This document shows positions 1 to 7,435 of a DNA stretch of 14,609 bases, piece by piece. The position numbers and the translations under genes were made by a program. This DNA is from Eubacterium limosum (lineage in GTDB: Bacteria > Bacillota > Clostridia > Eubacteriales > Eubacteriaceae), in assembly GCA_959020865.1 (NCBI GenBank), contig CAUEUD010000082.1, positions 1-14,609 on the forward strand, read 5' to 3'. The stretch's first letter is position 1. The number at the start of each line of letters is the position of its first letter. The notes beneath the pieces were generated by a model. It worked only from the letters and a program-made list of their open reading frames with translations, was not told where the DNA came from and did no database searches.

Positions 1-475
1 CGCGTTGAGCAGCATGGCCGCGACCATCATCGCGTCGCCGCCCGCGGAACAGGCATGAAGGCGCCTGGATATCCACAACGTCACCGATAAAAAGCGTTTT
101 TCCGGATACCTGAAGGGTCTGTGCCGTCGGATTTATTTTTTCAATATGGCCGGTGATCTCCGCATAAAAACCCAGCAGCTCATTGTTTTCCTTTGATTTT
201 GTTTCCACCACAAAATATCGGACAGTAATATCGGTTTTTTGTCCGTTAGACAGCCGTCTAGCCAGGATATGGAGCTTACGATCCAGTATGTTTTGGGCGT
301 CGTGTGTCAATTCGATTCTTTTTTCATATTTTTTCTGTTTTAGCTTGAGCGCTTCCTCATAGCCGTTAAGCGCGGCAAAAGGGCTGAACTGTTTTGCACG
401 GTCTGCGTTGGACATGTGAGGCCGCCTGTCAGAAATTGGACGGAATTGATCCATGATATCATCGTAATTACTCAT
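1..475 (-). CDS. YolD-like family protein, partial at left edge
   Basis: The reading frame is open from an ATG at 475 to the window edge (158 codons, no stop). It begins MSNYDDIMDQ and carries the family hallmark RPHMSNADRAKQFSPFAAL at about residues 19-37, followed by a basic helical stretch. A C-terminal beta segment (about residues 110-137, GHIEKINPTAQTLQVSG to GDVVDIQ) resembles the usual YolD ending. GGGAGG lies 9 nt upstream of the ATG. It starts 16 nt after the stop of the Y-family polymerase gene, so the two are almost certainly cotranscribed. YolD-like genes commonly accompany UvrX/YqjW-type polymerases in Firmicutes, and their biochemical role is not well established. After residue 137 the translation becomes Arg-rich and unlike the family (CLFRGRRRDDGRGH), in a GC-rich stretch. 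The true C terminus may therefore be replaced or frameshifted at the window edge. Confidence 0.8.
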   Translation of the reverse strand, partial: MSNYDDIMDQFRPISDRRPHMSNADRAKQFSPFAALNGYEEALKLKQKKYEKRIELTHDAQNILDRKLHILARRLSNGQKTDITVRYFVVETKSKENNELLGFYAEITGHIEKINPTAQTLQVSGKTLFIGDVVDIQAPSCLFRGRRRDDGRGHAAQR

Positions 476-491
476 GAAGTAAAGCCTCCCT

Positions 492-1994
492 TTACGCCTT
501 ATGGCCGCCAATTTGATTGTTGCGCACCAAGGTCGTTGCGCCGTCCTGAAGGTTCATACCTTTAAAAATTGCGTTGTTTCCATATTTCCGCTTTATTTTG
601 AGCAGCGTCTGCTGTATCTTTTGTTCCTGTTTTTCTTTTTCTTCTTTCAGGGAATCCTCTTCAAACAGGCTGAGTTGCCGGTAGATTATATTTCGTCCTG
701 CGGTCCTTTCAACATCGTTGAAAGTCAGAGATACCCTTCTCAGCATAAGCGCCTTGTTAATGATCCGATCATAGAGCGCCAGGGCAGCGTCCATGATTTT
801 TTTTGACGAGTTGCTGTAAATCGGGCGGCCGCCTGTATCGGTCAGTTTTTCGGTGCCATGCGCTGGCTTTGGCACTGCACGGCCAAAATGGTCAATGTGA
901 ATGCCGCCGCTGTAGCGGCGATCCTTCAGCCCATCCTTGTCATAACCAATATGCAGGGTTATGCTGGATGTAGATAAACTTTTTTCGATCAGATCGTACA
1001 CCAGCAAATCCACCATTTCCTGGACGATTAGTCTTCCCTGTACAAAATCATAAGCGCGCGGGAGCACCTGACCCGAGGAGAGGGAGTGGGTGCTGGGTTT
1101 ATAGTTTTTGATATCGGCCATGGTGCAGGGTTCAATTCCCCACGCGTGATCAATGAGTAATTCCGCGTCGATACCAAACTCATTATAAAGCAGATTTTCG
1201 CCATATCTGTTATCAGCACCTCCTTGCAAGCTCATTCTGGCTACATCGCCCATTGTAACCATCCCGTTTTTTTTAAGCCTTTTGGCGATGCCACGGCCAA
1301 CGCGCCAAAAATCAGTGATTGGACGGTGATCCCACAAAAACTTTCGGTAGCTCATTTCATCCAGCTCGGCGATACGGGCGCCGTCTGTATCTGCCTTTAC
1401 ATGCTTGGCGACAATATCCATGGCAATCTTGGCCAGATAAAGGTTGGTCCCAATACCGGCAGCAGCCGTAATCCCAGTGCTTGTCAAGACGTCATGAATG
1501 ATCATCTTTGCCAGCTCATACGCCGTCACAGGTTGTCCATTTTTATGGTGATTGGTTGAAAGGTAATGTGTCACATCCATAAAAACTTCATCGATGCTGT
1601 ACACATGGAGATCCTCTTCTGAAACATATTTAAGATATATCCCATATATTCGGGCGCTGTAGTCAATATAAAGCTGCATTCTGGGAGTCGCGGCAATATA
1701 GGAAATATCCTTTCCTGTTCTCAGACGGACAGCTTTCAGTTTTTGCTCAACTTCAAAGAGTCTGGGCCTGCCGGGAATACCGTAGGCTTTCAGGGCGGGG
1801 GAAACCGCCAGGCAGATGGTTTTCTGGGTGCGGGTGACATCAGCGACAACAAGGTTGCTTGTGATAGGGTCAAGACCGCGTTCGACACATTCTACCGAAG
1901 CATAAAATGACTTTAAATCAATGCAGAGATAAGTGGAATCAGGTTTTCCTGAGCTGTAAAGTAGAGTATTTTTTGAAGGAGCATTCATCATCAT
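492..1994 (-). CDS. Y-family translesion DNA polymerase (UmuC/UvrX-like)
   Basis: A 500-aa error-prone polymerase that would copy damaged templates at stalled forks. The N-terminal palm contains CIDLKSFYASVE (catalytic Asp26, steric-gate-position Tyr31) and YSIDEVFMD with the catalytic pair Asp135/Glu136. A helix-hairpin-helix thumb region (about 220-260, DFWRVGRGIAKRL) and a little-finger domain (about 300-430) follow. QLSLF at about 440-444 matches a beta-clamp binding peptide. The C-terminal tail (RKYGNNAIFKGMNL, RNNQIGGHKA) is typical of the Firmicute phage/chromosomal UvrX-type group rather than DinB. Three ATG codons open the gene (1994, 1991, 1988). AAAGG lies 3, 6 or 9 nt upstream of them, so the second or third may be the real start. 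It is the first gene of a unit with the YolD-like gene and sits behind a promoter carrying probable SOS boxes. I do not assign a symbol because several paralogous groups exist. Confidence 0.93.
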   Translation of the reverse strand: MMMNAPSKNTLLYSSGKPDSTYLCIDLKSFYASVECVERGLDPITSNLVVADVTRTQKTICLAVSPALKAYGIPGRPRLFEVEQKLKAVRLRTGKDISYIAATPRMQLYIDYSARIYGIYLKYVSEEDLHVYSIDEVFMDVTHYLSTNHHKNGQPVTAYELAKMIIHDVLTSTGITAAAGIGTNLYLAKIAMDIVAKHVKADTDGARIAELDEMSYRKFLWDHRPITDFWRVGRGIAKRLKKNGMVTMGDVARMSLQGGADNRYGENLLYNEFGIDAELLIDHAWGIEPCTMADIKNYKPSTHSLSSGQVLPRAYDFVQGRLIVQEMVDLLVYDLIEKSLSTSSITLHIGYDKDGLKDRRYSGGIHIDHFGRAVPKPAHGTEKLTDTGGRPIYSNSSKKIMDAALALYDRIINKALMLRRVSLTFNDVERTAGRNIIYRQLSLFEEDSLKEEKEKQEQKIQQTLLKIKRKYGNNAIFKGMNLQDGATTLVRNNQIGGHKA

Positions 1995-2050
1995 AGACCT
2001 TTCTTACAATATTCTTTCAAAGATTCAGGAGTTTAATATAATACCGAAAG

Positions 2051-2064
2051 AGAACTTTTGTTTA
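2051..2064 (-). promoter_or_regulatory. Probable weaker LexA (SOS) box 2
   Basis: AGAACTTTTGTTTA keeps the GAAC-N4-GTTT core but departs from the 14-bp consensus at the outer and central positions. Its centre is 22 bp from that of box 1, about two helical turns, so two LexA dimers could bind the same DNA face. Alone it would be weak. The spacing and shared core make it credible. Confidence 0.4.
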
Positions 2065-2072
2065 TTCGTAAA

Positions 2073-2086
2073 AGAACATAAGTTTC
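2073..2086 (-). promoter_or_regulatory. Probable LexA (SOS) box 1
   Basis: AGAACATAAGTTTC (plus strand) matches the Gram-positive LexA/DinR consensus CGAACRNRYGTTYC in 12 of 14 positions, including the GAAC-N4-GTT core. It lies just downstream of the -10 box, over the predicted initial transcribed region, where bound repressor would block transcription. Confidence 0.6.
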
Positions 2087-2096
2087 TTATGATGAT

Positions 2097-2125
2097 ATAA
2101 TATAACGATATCCAGAAATTGTCAA
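2097..2125 (-). promoter_or_regulatory. Sigma-A promoter of the polymerase-YolD operon
   Basis: Read on the minus strand, TTGACA (2125-2120) is separated by exactly 17 bp from TATTAT (2102-2097). This matches the -35 consensus fully and the -10 consensus in five of six positions. Transcription would begin near 2090, about 95 nt before the polymerase start codon. A promoter this strong upstream of a mutagenic polymerase makes sense only if it is normally repressed, which agrees with the dyads directly downstream. Confidence 0.75.
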
Positions 2126-2219
2126 GGCATAAATTTGTTTTAAGGAGCAGGTTTAATTTGAGCAGGAGATGGAAGTCGGGTTTGCAATTGAGCCTGTATT
2201 GAGAAATTTGCTGTCCGTC

Positions 2220-2248
2220 TTGCATGTTTCATTCAAAAGAAATACAAT
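2220..2248 (+). promoter_or_regulatory. Possible promoter for the response regulator operon
   Basis: TTGCAT (2220-2225) is followed after 17 bp by TACAAT (2243-2248). The -10 matches five of six consensus positions but the -35 only three. It would leave a leader of about 65 nt before the ATG at 2321. Other AT-rich -10-like strings near 2267-2274 have no suitable -35, so this is the best of several weak candidates. Confidence 0.25.
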
Positions 2249-2320
2249 AAGGCTACAGACAGATGTTATACAATAAAATAATATTATGACAAAAGAAGCA
2301 GCAAAGGAGAATGGAAATAG

Positions 2321-3007
2321 ATGAATCGAATATTTTTGGTTGAGGATGATCAGGCTATCGCGAGAAATCTGATGCTTTTACTCCAGTCAGAAGGGTTTAT
2401 TGTCACGCATGCCGCCACTCGGAAGAAAGCCTCCGATGTGCTTGCCGACAATAAATTTGATCTGGCACTCATTGACATATCCCTGCCGGATGGGAACGGC
2501 TTTACTGTTTGTACAGAGGTCAAAGAGGTTCAGGACATTCCTATAATTTTTCTGACGGCCTCCGGTGATGAGGCGAGTGTTGTTACCGGACTGAATATGG
2601 GCGCGGATGACTATATTACAAAGCCCTTCCGTCCCCGTGAACTGATTGCGCGGATCGGGACTGCTCTGCGAAAAAACGGACGTTCTATATCAGCTTTTGA
2701 AGTGTGCGGACTCCAAGTCGATACAGCGAGCGGTGTAGTGAAGAAAAATGGCAGCGAAGTTTTTCTTTCAGCTTTGGAATACCGGCTGCTGTTGATGTTT
2801 GTGAGCAATCCTAAAAGCATTATCACAAGAGACCGACTGCTGGATGAGCTGTGGGATGCGGCGGGTGAGTTTGTCAATGACAATACTTTAACAGTGTATA
2901 TCAAGCGCCTGCGGGAAAAGATAGAGGATGATCCTGCGAAACCGAAAATTATTCGTACTGTCCGTGGGACAGGCTATCGTCTGGGTGATGGACATGCTCC
3001 GGAATAA
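2321..3007 (+). CDS. OmpR/PhoB-family response regulator
   Basis: A 228-aa two-domain transcription factor. The receiver domain (about 1-115) has the acidic pair Asp9/Asp10, the phospho-acceptor Asp52 (LALIDISLPDG), Thr79 (FLTAS) and Lys101 (YITKPF), so all catalytic residues are present. The C-terminal winged helix (about 128-222) includes ALEYRLLLMF, LLDELWD, NTLTVYIKRLREKI and the closing TVRGTGYRL typical of OmpR/PhoB proteins. AAAGGAG lies 11 nt upstream of the ATG. Its 3' end overlaps the start of the histidine kinase gene by 14-20 nt, so the two are translationally coupled partners. It probably activates the ABC transporter genes immediately downstream (see the TCACC direct repeat). 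The ligand cannot be read from the sequence. Confidence 0.95.
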   Translation: MNRIFLVEDDQAIARNLMLLLQSEGFIVTHAATRKKASDVLADNKFDLALIDISLPDGNGFTVCTEVKEVQDIPIIFLTASGDEASVVTGLNMGADDYITKPFRPRELIARIGTALRKNGRSISAFEVCGLQVDTASGVVKKNGSEVFLSALEYRLLLMFVSNPKSIITRDRLLDELWDAAGEFVNDNTLTVYIKRLREKIEDDPAKPKIIRTVRGTGYRLGDGHAPE

Positions 3008-3983
3008 AGAATTTAAGCGGTTTGCGGTTTTGTTTTTGCTGATGGCCGCTGTTTTTACCGCCATGGGATTTGCCATCAACCGTGCGGCTGGAATATTGGC
3101 ATTTGTGTCTGCCGCCGTTTTTGGCATTGCCTTTTACACGCATACCAGGGCTCGATACAAAAGCATTGCGAAAATTTCAGATCAAATTGATCTTGTGCTT
3201 CACAATTATGACCGTCTGGATATTGACGAATTGGATGAGGGCGAGCTTTCCATTCTGTACAGTGAAGTGAAAAAAATGACACTGCGCATTCGCGAGCAAA
3301 ACGATGCGCTAAAAAGGGAAAAAACACATTTAGCCGATTCGCTGGCAGATATTGCTCATCAGCTTCGCACGCCTCTCACATCCGTGAACCTTCTTCTGTC
3401 CCTGCTTTCGAACAGCATGGATGAAAATGAACGGAAGACCTTTGTGCGTGAGGCTGAGGAACTGCTCATGCGTATGGACTGGCTGATCACGTCTCTTTTA
3501 AAATTATCCCGTCTGGATGCGGGCGTCGTGGTATTCCAGAGCGAGCTGATTGACGCAGAAAGCCTGATATACACTGCGCTGCGCCCACTTCAAATCCCAA
3601 TGGAACTGCACGCTGTCGCAGTACAGCTTGATGTGCCGAGGGGCGTGAGGATTCGAGGCGATGCCGGCTGGATCTCAGAGGCCATTCAAAACATTCTCAA
3701 AAACTGTATGGAGAGTGTGGGTGAAAATGGGAGTGTTGAGATTGTATGTACCGATAATCCACTGTTTACCGAGATCGCCGTCCATGACAGCGGTCCAGGC
3801 TTTAAAAAAGAGGATATACCGTGCCTGTTCGATCGGTTTTACCGGGGAAAAAGCACAAACGCGTCGGGGTACGGCATTGGTCTGGCGCTCTGTAAGATGA
3901 TTATAACAGGGCAGGGAGGGTCCATCACAGCCAGAAATCACCCTGCGGGCGGTGCGGTCTTTACCCTTCGTTTTCCAAAGTGA
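2994..3983 (+). CDS. Two-TM sensor histidine kinase, VanS-like, short extracellular loop
   Basis: A membrane histidine kinase of about 329 aa. Two hydrophobic helices (about 9-27 and 31-49) are joined by only a few residues, so there is no extracellular sensor domain. A linker leads to the phospho-acceptor His122 in DIAHQLRTPLTS. The catalytic domain has the N box with Asn233/Asn237 (QNILKN), the G1 box (Asp265, DSGPGF), the F box (CLFDRFYRG) and the G2 box (GYGIGLALCK). I prefer the ATG at 2994 (MLRNKEF), preceded by GGGTG 6 nt upstream. The ATG at 2988 (MDMLRNKEF) is equally in frame. A longer in-frame extension to 2928 lies inside the regulator gene and is unlikely. Kinases with two TMs and a minimal loop often respond to events in the membrane or to a partner transporter, which fits the ABC genes next door. 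Confidence 0.92.
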   Translation: MLRNKEFKRFAVLFLLMAAVFTAMGFAINRAAGILAFVSAAVFGIAFYTHTRARYKSIAKISDQIDLVLHNYDRLDIDELDEGELSILYSEVKKMTLRIREQNDALKREKTHLADSLADIAHQLRTPLTSVNLLLSLLSNSMDENERKTFVREAEELLMRMDWLITSLLKLSRLDAGVVVFQSELIDAESLIYTALRPLQIPMELHAVAVQLDVPRGVRIRGDAGWISEAIQNILKNCMESVGENGSVEIVCTDNPLFTEIAVHDSGPGFKKEDIPCLFDRFYRGKSTNASGYGIGLALCKMIITGQGGSITARNHPAGGAVFTLRFPK

Positions 3984-3991
3984 CAGATCTC

Positions 3992-4033
3992 TCACCTGAA
4001 AGTCACCGGGATGTTAGAGAGAAGCTTTATTAT
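3992..4033 (+). promoter_or_regulatory. Candidate regulator-dependent promoter of the ABC transporter genes
   Basis: TATTAT (4028-4033) has no recognisable -35: the expected position 4005-4010 reads ACCGGG. Instead a direct repeat TCACC (3992-3996 and 4003-4007) with 11-bp spacing ends over the -35 region. OmpR-family regulators bind direct half-sites 10-11 bp apart and often replace a missing -35. The arrangement therefore suggests activation by the adjacent response regulator. This is inferred from geometry only. Confidence 0.4.
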
Positions 4034-4065
4034 ATGGGTATACCAAGAGAAAGGAGGCTCACATA

Positions 4066-4749
4066 ATGGAGCTACTAAGAATTGAAAATCTATGCAAGGT
4101 CTACGGTACAGCAGAAAACCAGGTCACAGCCCTCGACCATGTTTCACTTACAATCGAAAAGGGGGATTTTACCGCAATTATCGGGTCATCCGGTTCAGGA
4201 AAATCCACCCTGCTTCATATGATTGGCGGTGTGGACGTGCCTACTAGCGGAAAGGTATTCCTGGACGGACAGGATGTATACGCCCAGAGCAATGATAAGC
4301 TGGCCATCTTCCGAAGACGGCAGGTCGGGCTTATTTATCAGTTCCACAACCTTATTCCTACGCTCAATGTGGTGGAAAACATCACCCTTCCGGTTTTGAT
4401 GGACAAGCGGAAGGTTAACCAGAAAAGATTGAATAACCTGCTGTCACTGCTTGGCCTGAAAGACCGCCAGACACATTTGCCCAATCAGCTTTCAGGCGGC
4501 CAGCAGCAGCGTGTTTCCATTGGCCGTGCTCTGATGAACGCCCCGGCGGTCATGTTGGCCGATGAGCCCACAGGCAGTCTGGACAGCCGGAATGGACATG
4601 AAATTGTCAATCTGTTAAAGCTGAGCAATAAAAAATATCGGCAGACTCTTATCCTCGTCACCCATGATGAAAATATTGCCCTTCAGGCAGACCGCATTAT
4701 CGGCATATCCGATGGCAAGGTTGTGCGGGATGAAAGGGTGCGGCCATGA
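4066..4749 (+). CDS. ABC transporter ATP-binding protein (MacB/LolD/BceA type)
   Basis: A 227-aa nucleotide-binding subunit that drives the FtsX-type permease encoded next. It has Walker [10 protein letters not shown] (40-48), Q-loop Gln92 (YQFHNLIP), signature LSGGQQQR (142-149), Walker B VMLADE with catalytic Glu167 followed by PTGSLD, and H-loop His200 (LVTHDE). Length and the PTGSLD and FHNLIPTL features place it with the type VII (mechanotransmission) group, LolD/MacB/BceA, rather than importers. AGGAGG lies 8 nt upstream of the ATG. Its stop overlaps the permease start by four bases (ATGA). All catalytic motifs are intact. The transported or sensed substrate is not evident. Confidence 0.95.
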   Translation: MELLRIENLCKVYGTAENQVTALDHVSLTIEKGDFTAIIGSSGSGKSTLLHMIGGVDVPTSGKVFLDGQDVYAQSNDKLAIFRRRQVGLIYQFHNLIPTLNVVENITLPVLMDKRKVNQKRLNNLLSLLGLKDRQTHLPNQLSGGQQQRVSIGRALMNAPAVMLADEPTGSLDSRNGHEIVNLLKLSNKKYRQTLILVTHDENIALQADRIIGISDGKVVRDERVRP

Positions 4750-7325
4750 ATATTTTTAACAAAGTCACCCTGCAGAGCTTGAAAAAGAGCCGTACGCGGA
4801 CAATTGTAACAATTATTGGAGTGGTTTTATCAGCGGCTATGATCACGGCGATTGCTACCTTTGCTGTTTCTCTGCAAAACTATCTGGTAAACAGCTCGGC
4901 AGTGAAATATGGCAGCTGGCATGTCGAATTTTTGGATGTGGACTCCGCATTTGTGCAGGAGCGAAGCCATGACCAAGGGGTCAAAAACACCGCGGCCATT
5001 GAAAACATTGGCTACGCAGCGTTAAGTGGTGGGAAAAATCCAGATAAGCCTTATCTCTTTGTAACAGGATTTAACGAAAAAGCCTTTGAAGATCTGCCCA
5101 TCAACATGATTTCCGGCAGGCTGCCGCAAAACAGCAGCGAGGTTCTTATCCCGGCACATCTCTCGGCCAATGGCGGTATCAACTACGCTGTGGGAGATAC
5201 GATTTCCCTTGCAGTTGGAGACCGTGTGGACGGAAACGGAAAGCTCACGCAGCACATTCCGTACAATGCAGAGGGAGGGACAGGAGACGAAGAAACATTT
5301 GAGCCAAAGGCTGAGAAAACCTATACGGTTGTTGGAATCTGTGAAAGACCCAGCTTTGAGGAAGCTACGGCACCAGGATATACCCTGATTACAGCATCCG
5401 ACCCAGCCGATCAGGCGGACAGCTTTAACGTTTTTGTCACCCTTGATAACCCGCGGGAGGTTCAGAGTTACGAAGAGGATAAAGCCGGCGGCTACAGCAC
5501 CATTTTCAACGATTATGTGCTGCGTTTTATGGGTCTATCGGATGATACGCTGTTCAACACATTATTGTATTCCGTTGGCAGTATTCTGGTTGTTCTGATT
5601 ATGCTGGGCTCGGTTTTTCTGATCTACAATGCCTTTAATATCTCGCTTAATGAGCGCACGCGCCAGTTTGGAATACTCGCTTCTGTGGGAGCCACATCAA
5701 AGCAGCTGCGGAATTCTGTGCTGTTCGAGGGGGTCTGTATCGGTGCGGTTGGAATACCCATCGGCCTGGCTGTTGGTATCGGAAGCATCACCCTTGTGAT
5801 TTCCCTCATTGCCGGCAATTTCAAAAATATTCTCTCGACCAATGTGCCTCTGACCCTGACAGTATCGGTACCGGCTCTTATCGCCTCAGCGGTGGTCAGC
5901 ATGATCACGATCTTAATTTCGGCTTATATTCCAGCGCGGAAGGCCGCAAAAAGACCTGTGTTGGAGAGTATACGCCAAACAAACGAGGTCCGGGTTGAAT
6001 CTAAGGCTGTGAAAACCTCCGACTTCGCGCAGCATGCTTACGGTCTGGAAGGAATGCTTGCTCTGAAAAATTTCAAGAGAAATAAAAAGCGCTATCGCAG
6101 TATTGTGTTGTCTCTTACCCTGAGTGTGGTGCTGTTTGTGTCAGCAAATGCCTTTGGAGAAAGCCTCAAGCAGGCCGCCAAGCAGTCTGTTGTCGATTCG
6201 GATTATGACATCTGTTTTACCACGCAGAATATGAATGAAAGCGACCTGTTCCGGCTCTATGACAAATTGAAAACGGTGGACGGGGTCTACGAAAGCTCAT
6301 ATCAGGCAGTATCAACCTATTCTTGTGCCGCCAGAGCCAGTGATTTTTCGGAACGTTACCGCGAATCCCTTGGTCTGGATTCCCTGGACGAAACAGTCGA
6401 TTTGCCACTGGATATCCAATTTGTTGAGGACAGCGTTTATCTGGATTTTATCAAAGACCTGGGATTGCCCGCGGAGGAATATACCGGACAGAACGCGAAA
6501 ATGACCGCTGTTGCCAAGGCAAAAGGCGAGAGCGAACAAGCGGGAAAGAGCTCGCTGTACAATCTATTTGACCACTCATCCATGGACTTCACTGTCATGC
6601 CCGGATCAGATGACGGGACAGCGGAAGTGCAGGGCAAGGATGTAAGCCTGACCTTTGTCGATACCATACCGGTTGACACACTCCCAAGACAATCCTCCAG
6701 GGTAAAGAATGTGACCTTTATGATTGTTGCGCCTTATCAGCTGAAAAGTAGTTTTGAGCCTGGGAGTGACGCTGTAACGGGCCTGACCTTCCGGTCGGAA
6801 AACTCCGCGCAGTCGGTGGCTGAGATGAAAAAAATGATTCAGAGTGAGGGGATTACCTCGAATTATAATCTCTACAATGCGAACGAAATATTTGAGCAAA
6901 ACCGCAATATCGTATTTGTTGTGGATGTGTTCACCTATGTTTTTGTCTTTATGATTTCGCTGATCGCCACAGCCAATGTGTTCAACACGATCTCTACAAA
7001 TATCAAGCTTCGTAGACGGGAATTTGCCATGCTGCGTTCTGTAGGGATGTCTGACCGCGATTTCAATAAAATGATGAATTTCGAGTGTGCCTTTTTTGGC
7101 ATGAAAACACTGCTTTTTGGCGTACCGATAGCGGTATTGCTCTCGTGGCTGATCTATAAGGGCATGGTCGCTGGTGGCGCAGAGATTGGCTTTATATTCC
7201 CATGGACCAGTCTCATTATCAGTGTACTCGGCGTGTTTTTTCTGGTATTCATCACAATGCTGTATGCGACTCGAAGTATAAAAAAAGAAAATATCATCGA
7301 CGCCCTGCGTGACGATATGACCTGA
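4746..7325 (+). CDS. FtsX/MacB-type ABC transporter permease, 859 aa
   Basis: A large integral membrane protein built from two FtsX-like halves. TM1 is at about 18-41, followed by an extracellular domain (about 42-270), then TM2-4 at about 272-295, 327-355 and 371-396. A second unit has TM5 (about 452-470), another extracellular domain (about 471-722) and TM6-8 at about 723-745, 784-805 and 817-841. Each half has the cytoplasmic FtsX signature after its second TM (NERTRQFGILASVGAT near 302-317; LRRREFAMLRSVGMS near 755-769). This 8-TM duplicated layout differs from BceB/VraE permeases, which have ten TMs and one extracellular domain. It resembles the duplicated FtsX permeases of LolCDE/MacB-like exporters in Firmicutes. 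Coupled to the ATPase by the ATGA overlap, it likely handles a peptide, lipid or antibiotic, but I cannot name the substrate. Confidence 0.93.
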   Translation: MNIFNKVTLQSLKKSRTRTIVTIIGVVLSAAMITAIATFAVSLQNYLVNSSAVKYGSWHVEFLDVDSAFVQERSHDQGVKNTAAIENIGYAALSGGKNPDKPYLFVTGFNEKAFEDLPINMISGRLPQNSSEVLIPAHLSANGGINYAVGDTISLAVGDRVDGNGKLTQHIPYNAEGGTGDEETFEPKAEKTYTVVGICERPSFEEATAPGYTLITASDPADQADSFNVFVTLDNPREVQSYEEDKAGGYSTIFNDYVLRFMGLSDDTLFNTLLYSVGSILVVLIMLGSVFLIYNAFNISLNERTRQFGILASVGATSKQLRNSVLFEGVCIGAVGIPIGLAVGIGSITLVISLIAGNFKNILSTNVPLTLTVSVPALIASAVVSMITILISAYIPARKAAKRPVLESIRQTNEVRVESKAVKTSDFAQHAYGLEGMLALKNFKRNKKRYRSIVLSLTLSVVLFVSANAFGESLKQAAKQSVVDSDYDICFTTQNMNESDLFRLYDKLKTVDGVYESSYQAVSTYSCAARASDFSERYRESLGLDSLDETVDLPLDIQFVEDSVYLDFIKDLGLPAEEYTGQNAKMTAVAKAKGESEQAGKSSLYNLFDHSSMDFTVMPGSDDGTAEVQGKDVSLTFVDTIPVDTLPRQSSRVKNVTFMIVAPYQLKSSFEPGSDAVTGLTFRSENSAQSVAEMKKMIQSEGITSNYNLYNANEIFEQNRNIVFVVDVFTYVFVFMISLIATANVFNTISTNIKLRRREFAMLRSVGMSDRDFNKMMNFECAFFGMKTLLFGVPIAVLLSWLIYKGMVAGGAEIGFIFPWTSLIISVLGVFFLVFITMLYATRSIKKENIIDALRDDMT

Positions 7326-7349
7326 TCAAAAAGATTTTCTAAAATCTGT

Positions 7350-7378
7350 TTGCTGCGCAGCCAGTATTGTTTTATACT
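7350..7378 (+). promoter_or_regulatory. Probable promoter of the flavoprotein gene with a dyad in its spacer
   Basis: TTGCTG (7350-7355) and TATACT (7373-7378) are 17 bp apart. The -10 is good and the -35 is half-matched. A perfect 10-bp palindrome, GCTGCGCAGC (7352-7361), overlaps the -35 and enters the spacer. An AGTAT/ATACT inverted repeat surrounds the -10. These dyads could be operator sites. Confidence 0.4.
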
Positions 7379-7435
7379 TAAAGTAAAAAGAATCAAGGAC
7401 TGGAAAGTTCTTAAAAAAACAAGGAGGCTAGTGAG

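Larger units (their letters stand above)
1995..2320. other. Divergent intergenic region between polymerase operon and two-component system
   Basis: About 325 bp without a convincing gene. The left half holds the polymerase leader, the two SOS-type dyads and the promoter. The right half (2126-2320) is AT-rich and must contain the response-regulator promoter. The short open frames here lack a good ribosome-binding site and recognisable protein features, so I treat them as noncoding. Confidence 0.7.

Noticed and set aside
2025..2225. 66-aa minus-strand open frame between the polymerase and response regulator
   Set aside because: It covers the predicted polymerase promoter and SOS boxes, has no good ribosome-binding site at its start, and shows no recognisable protein pattern.
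2928..2993. N-terminal extension of the histidine kinase
   Set aside because: It lies inside the response-regulator gene, encodes no conserved feature and lacks a ribosome-binding site. The first TM begins just after the later ATG codons.
7332..7347. AGATTTT/AAAATCT inverted repeat after the permease gene as a terminator
   Set aside because: The stem is short and AT-only with almost no loop and no long T run. It is too weak to call.
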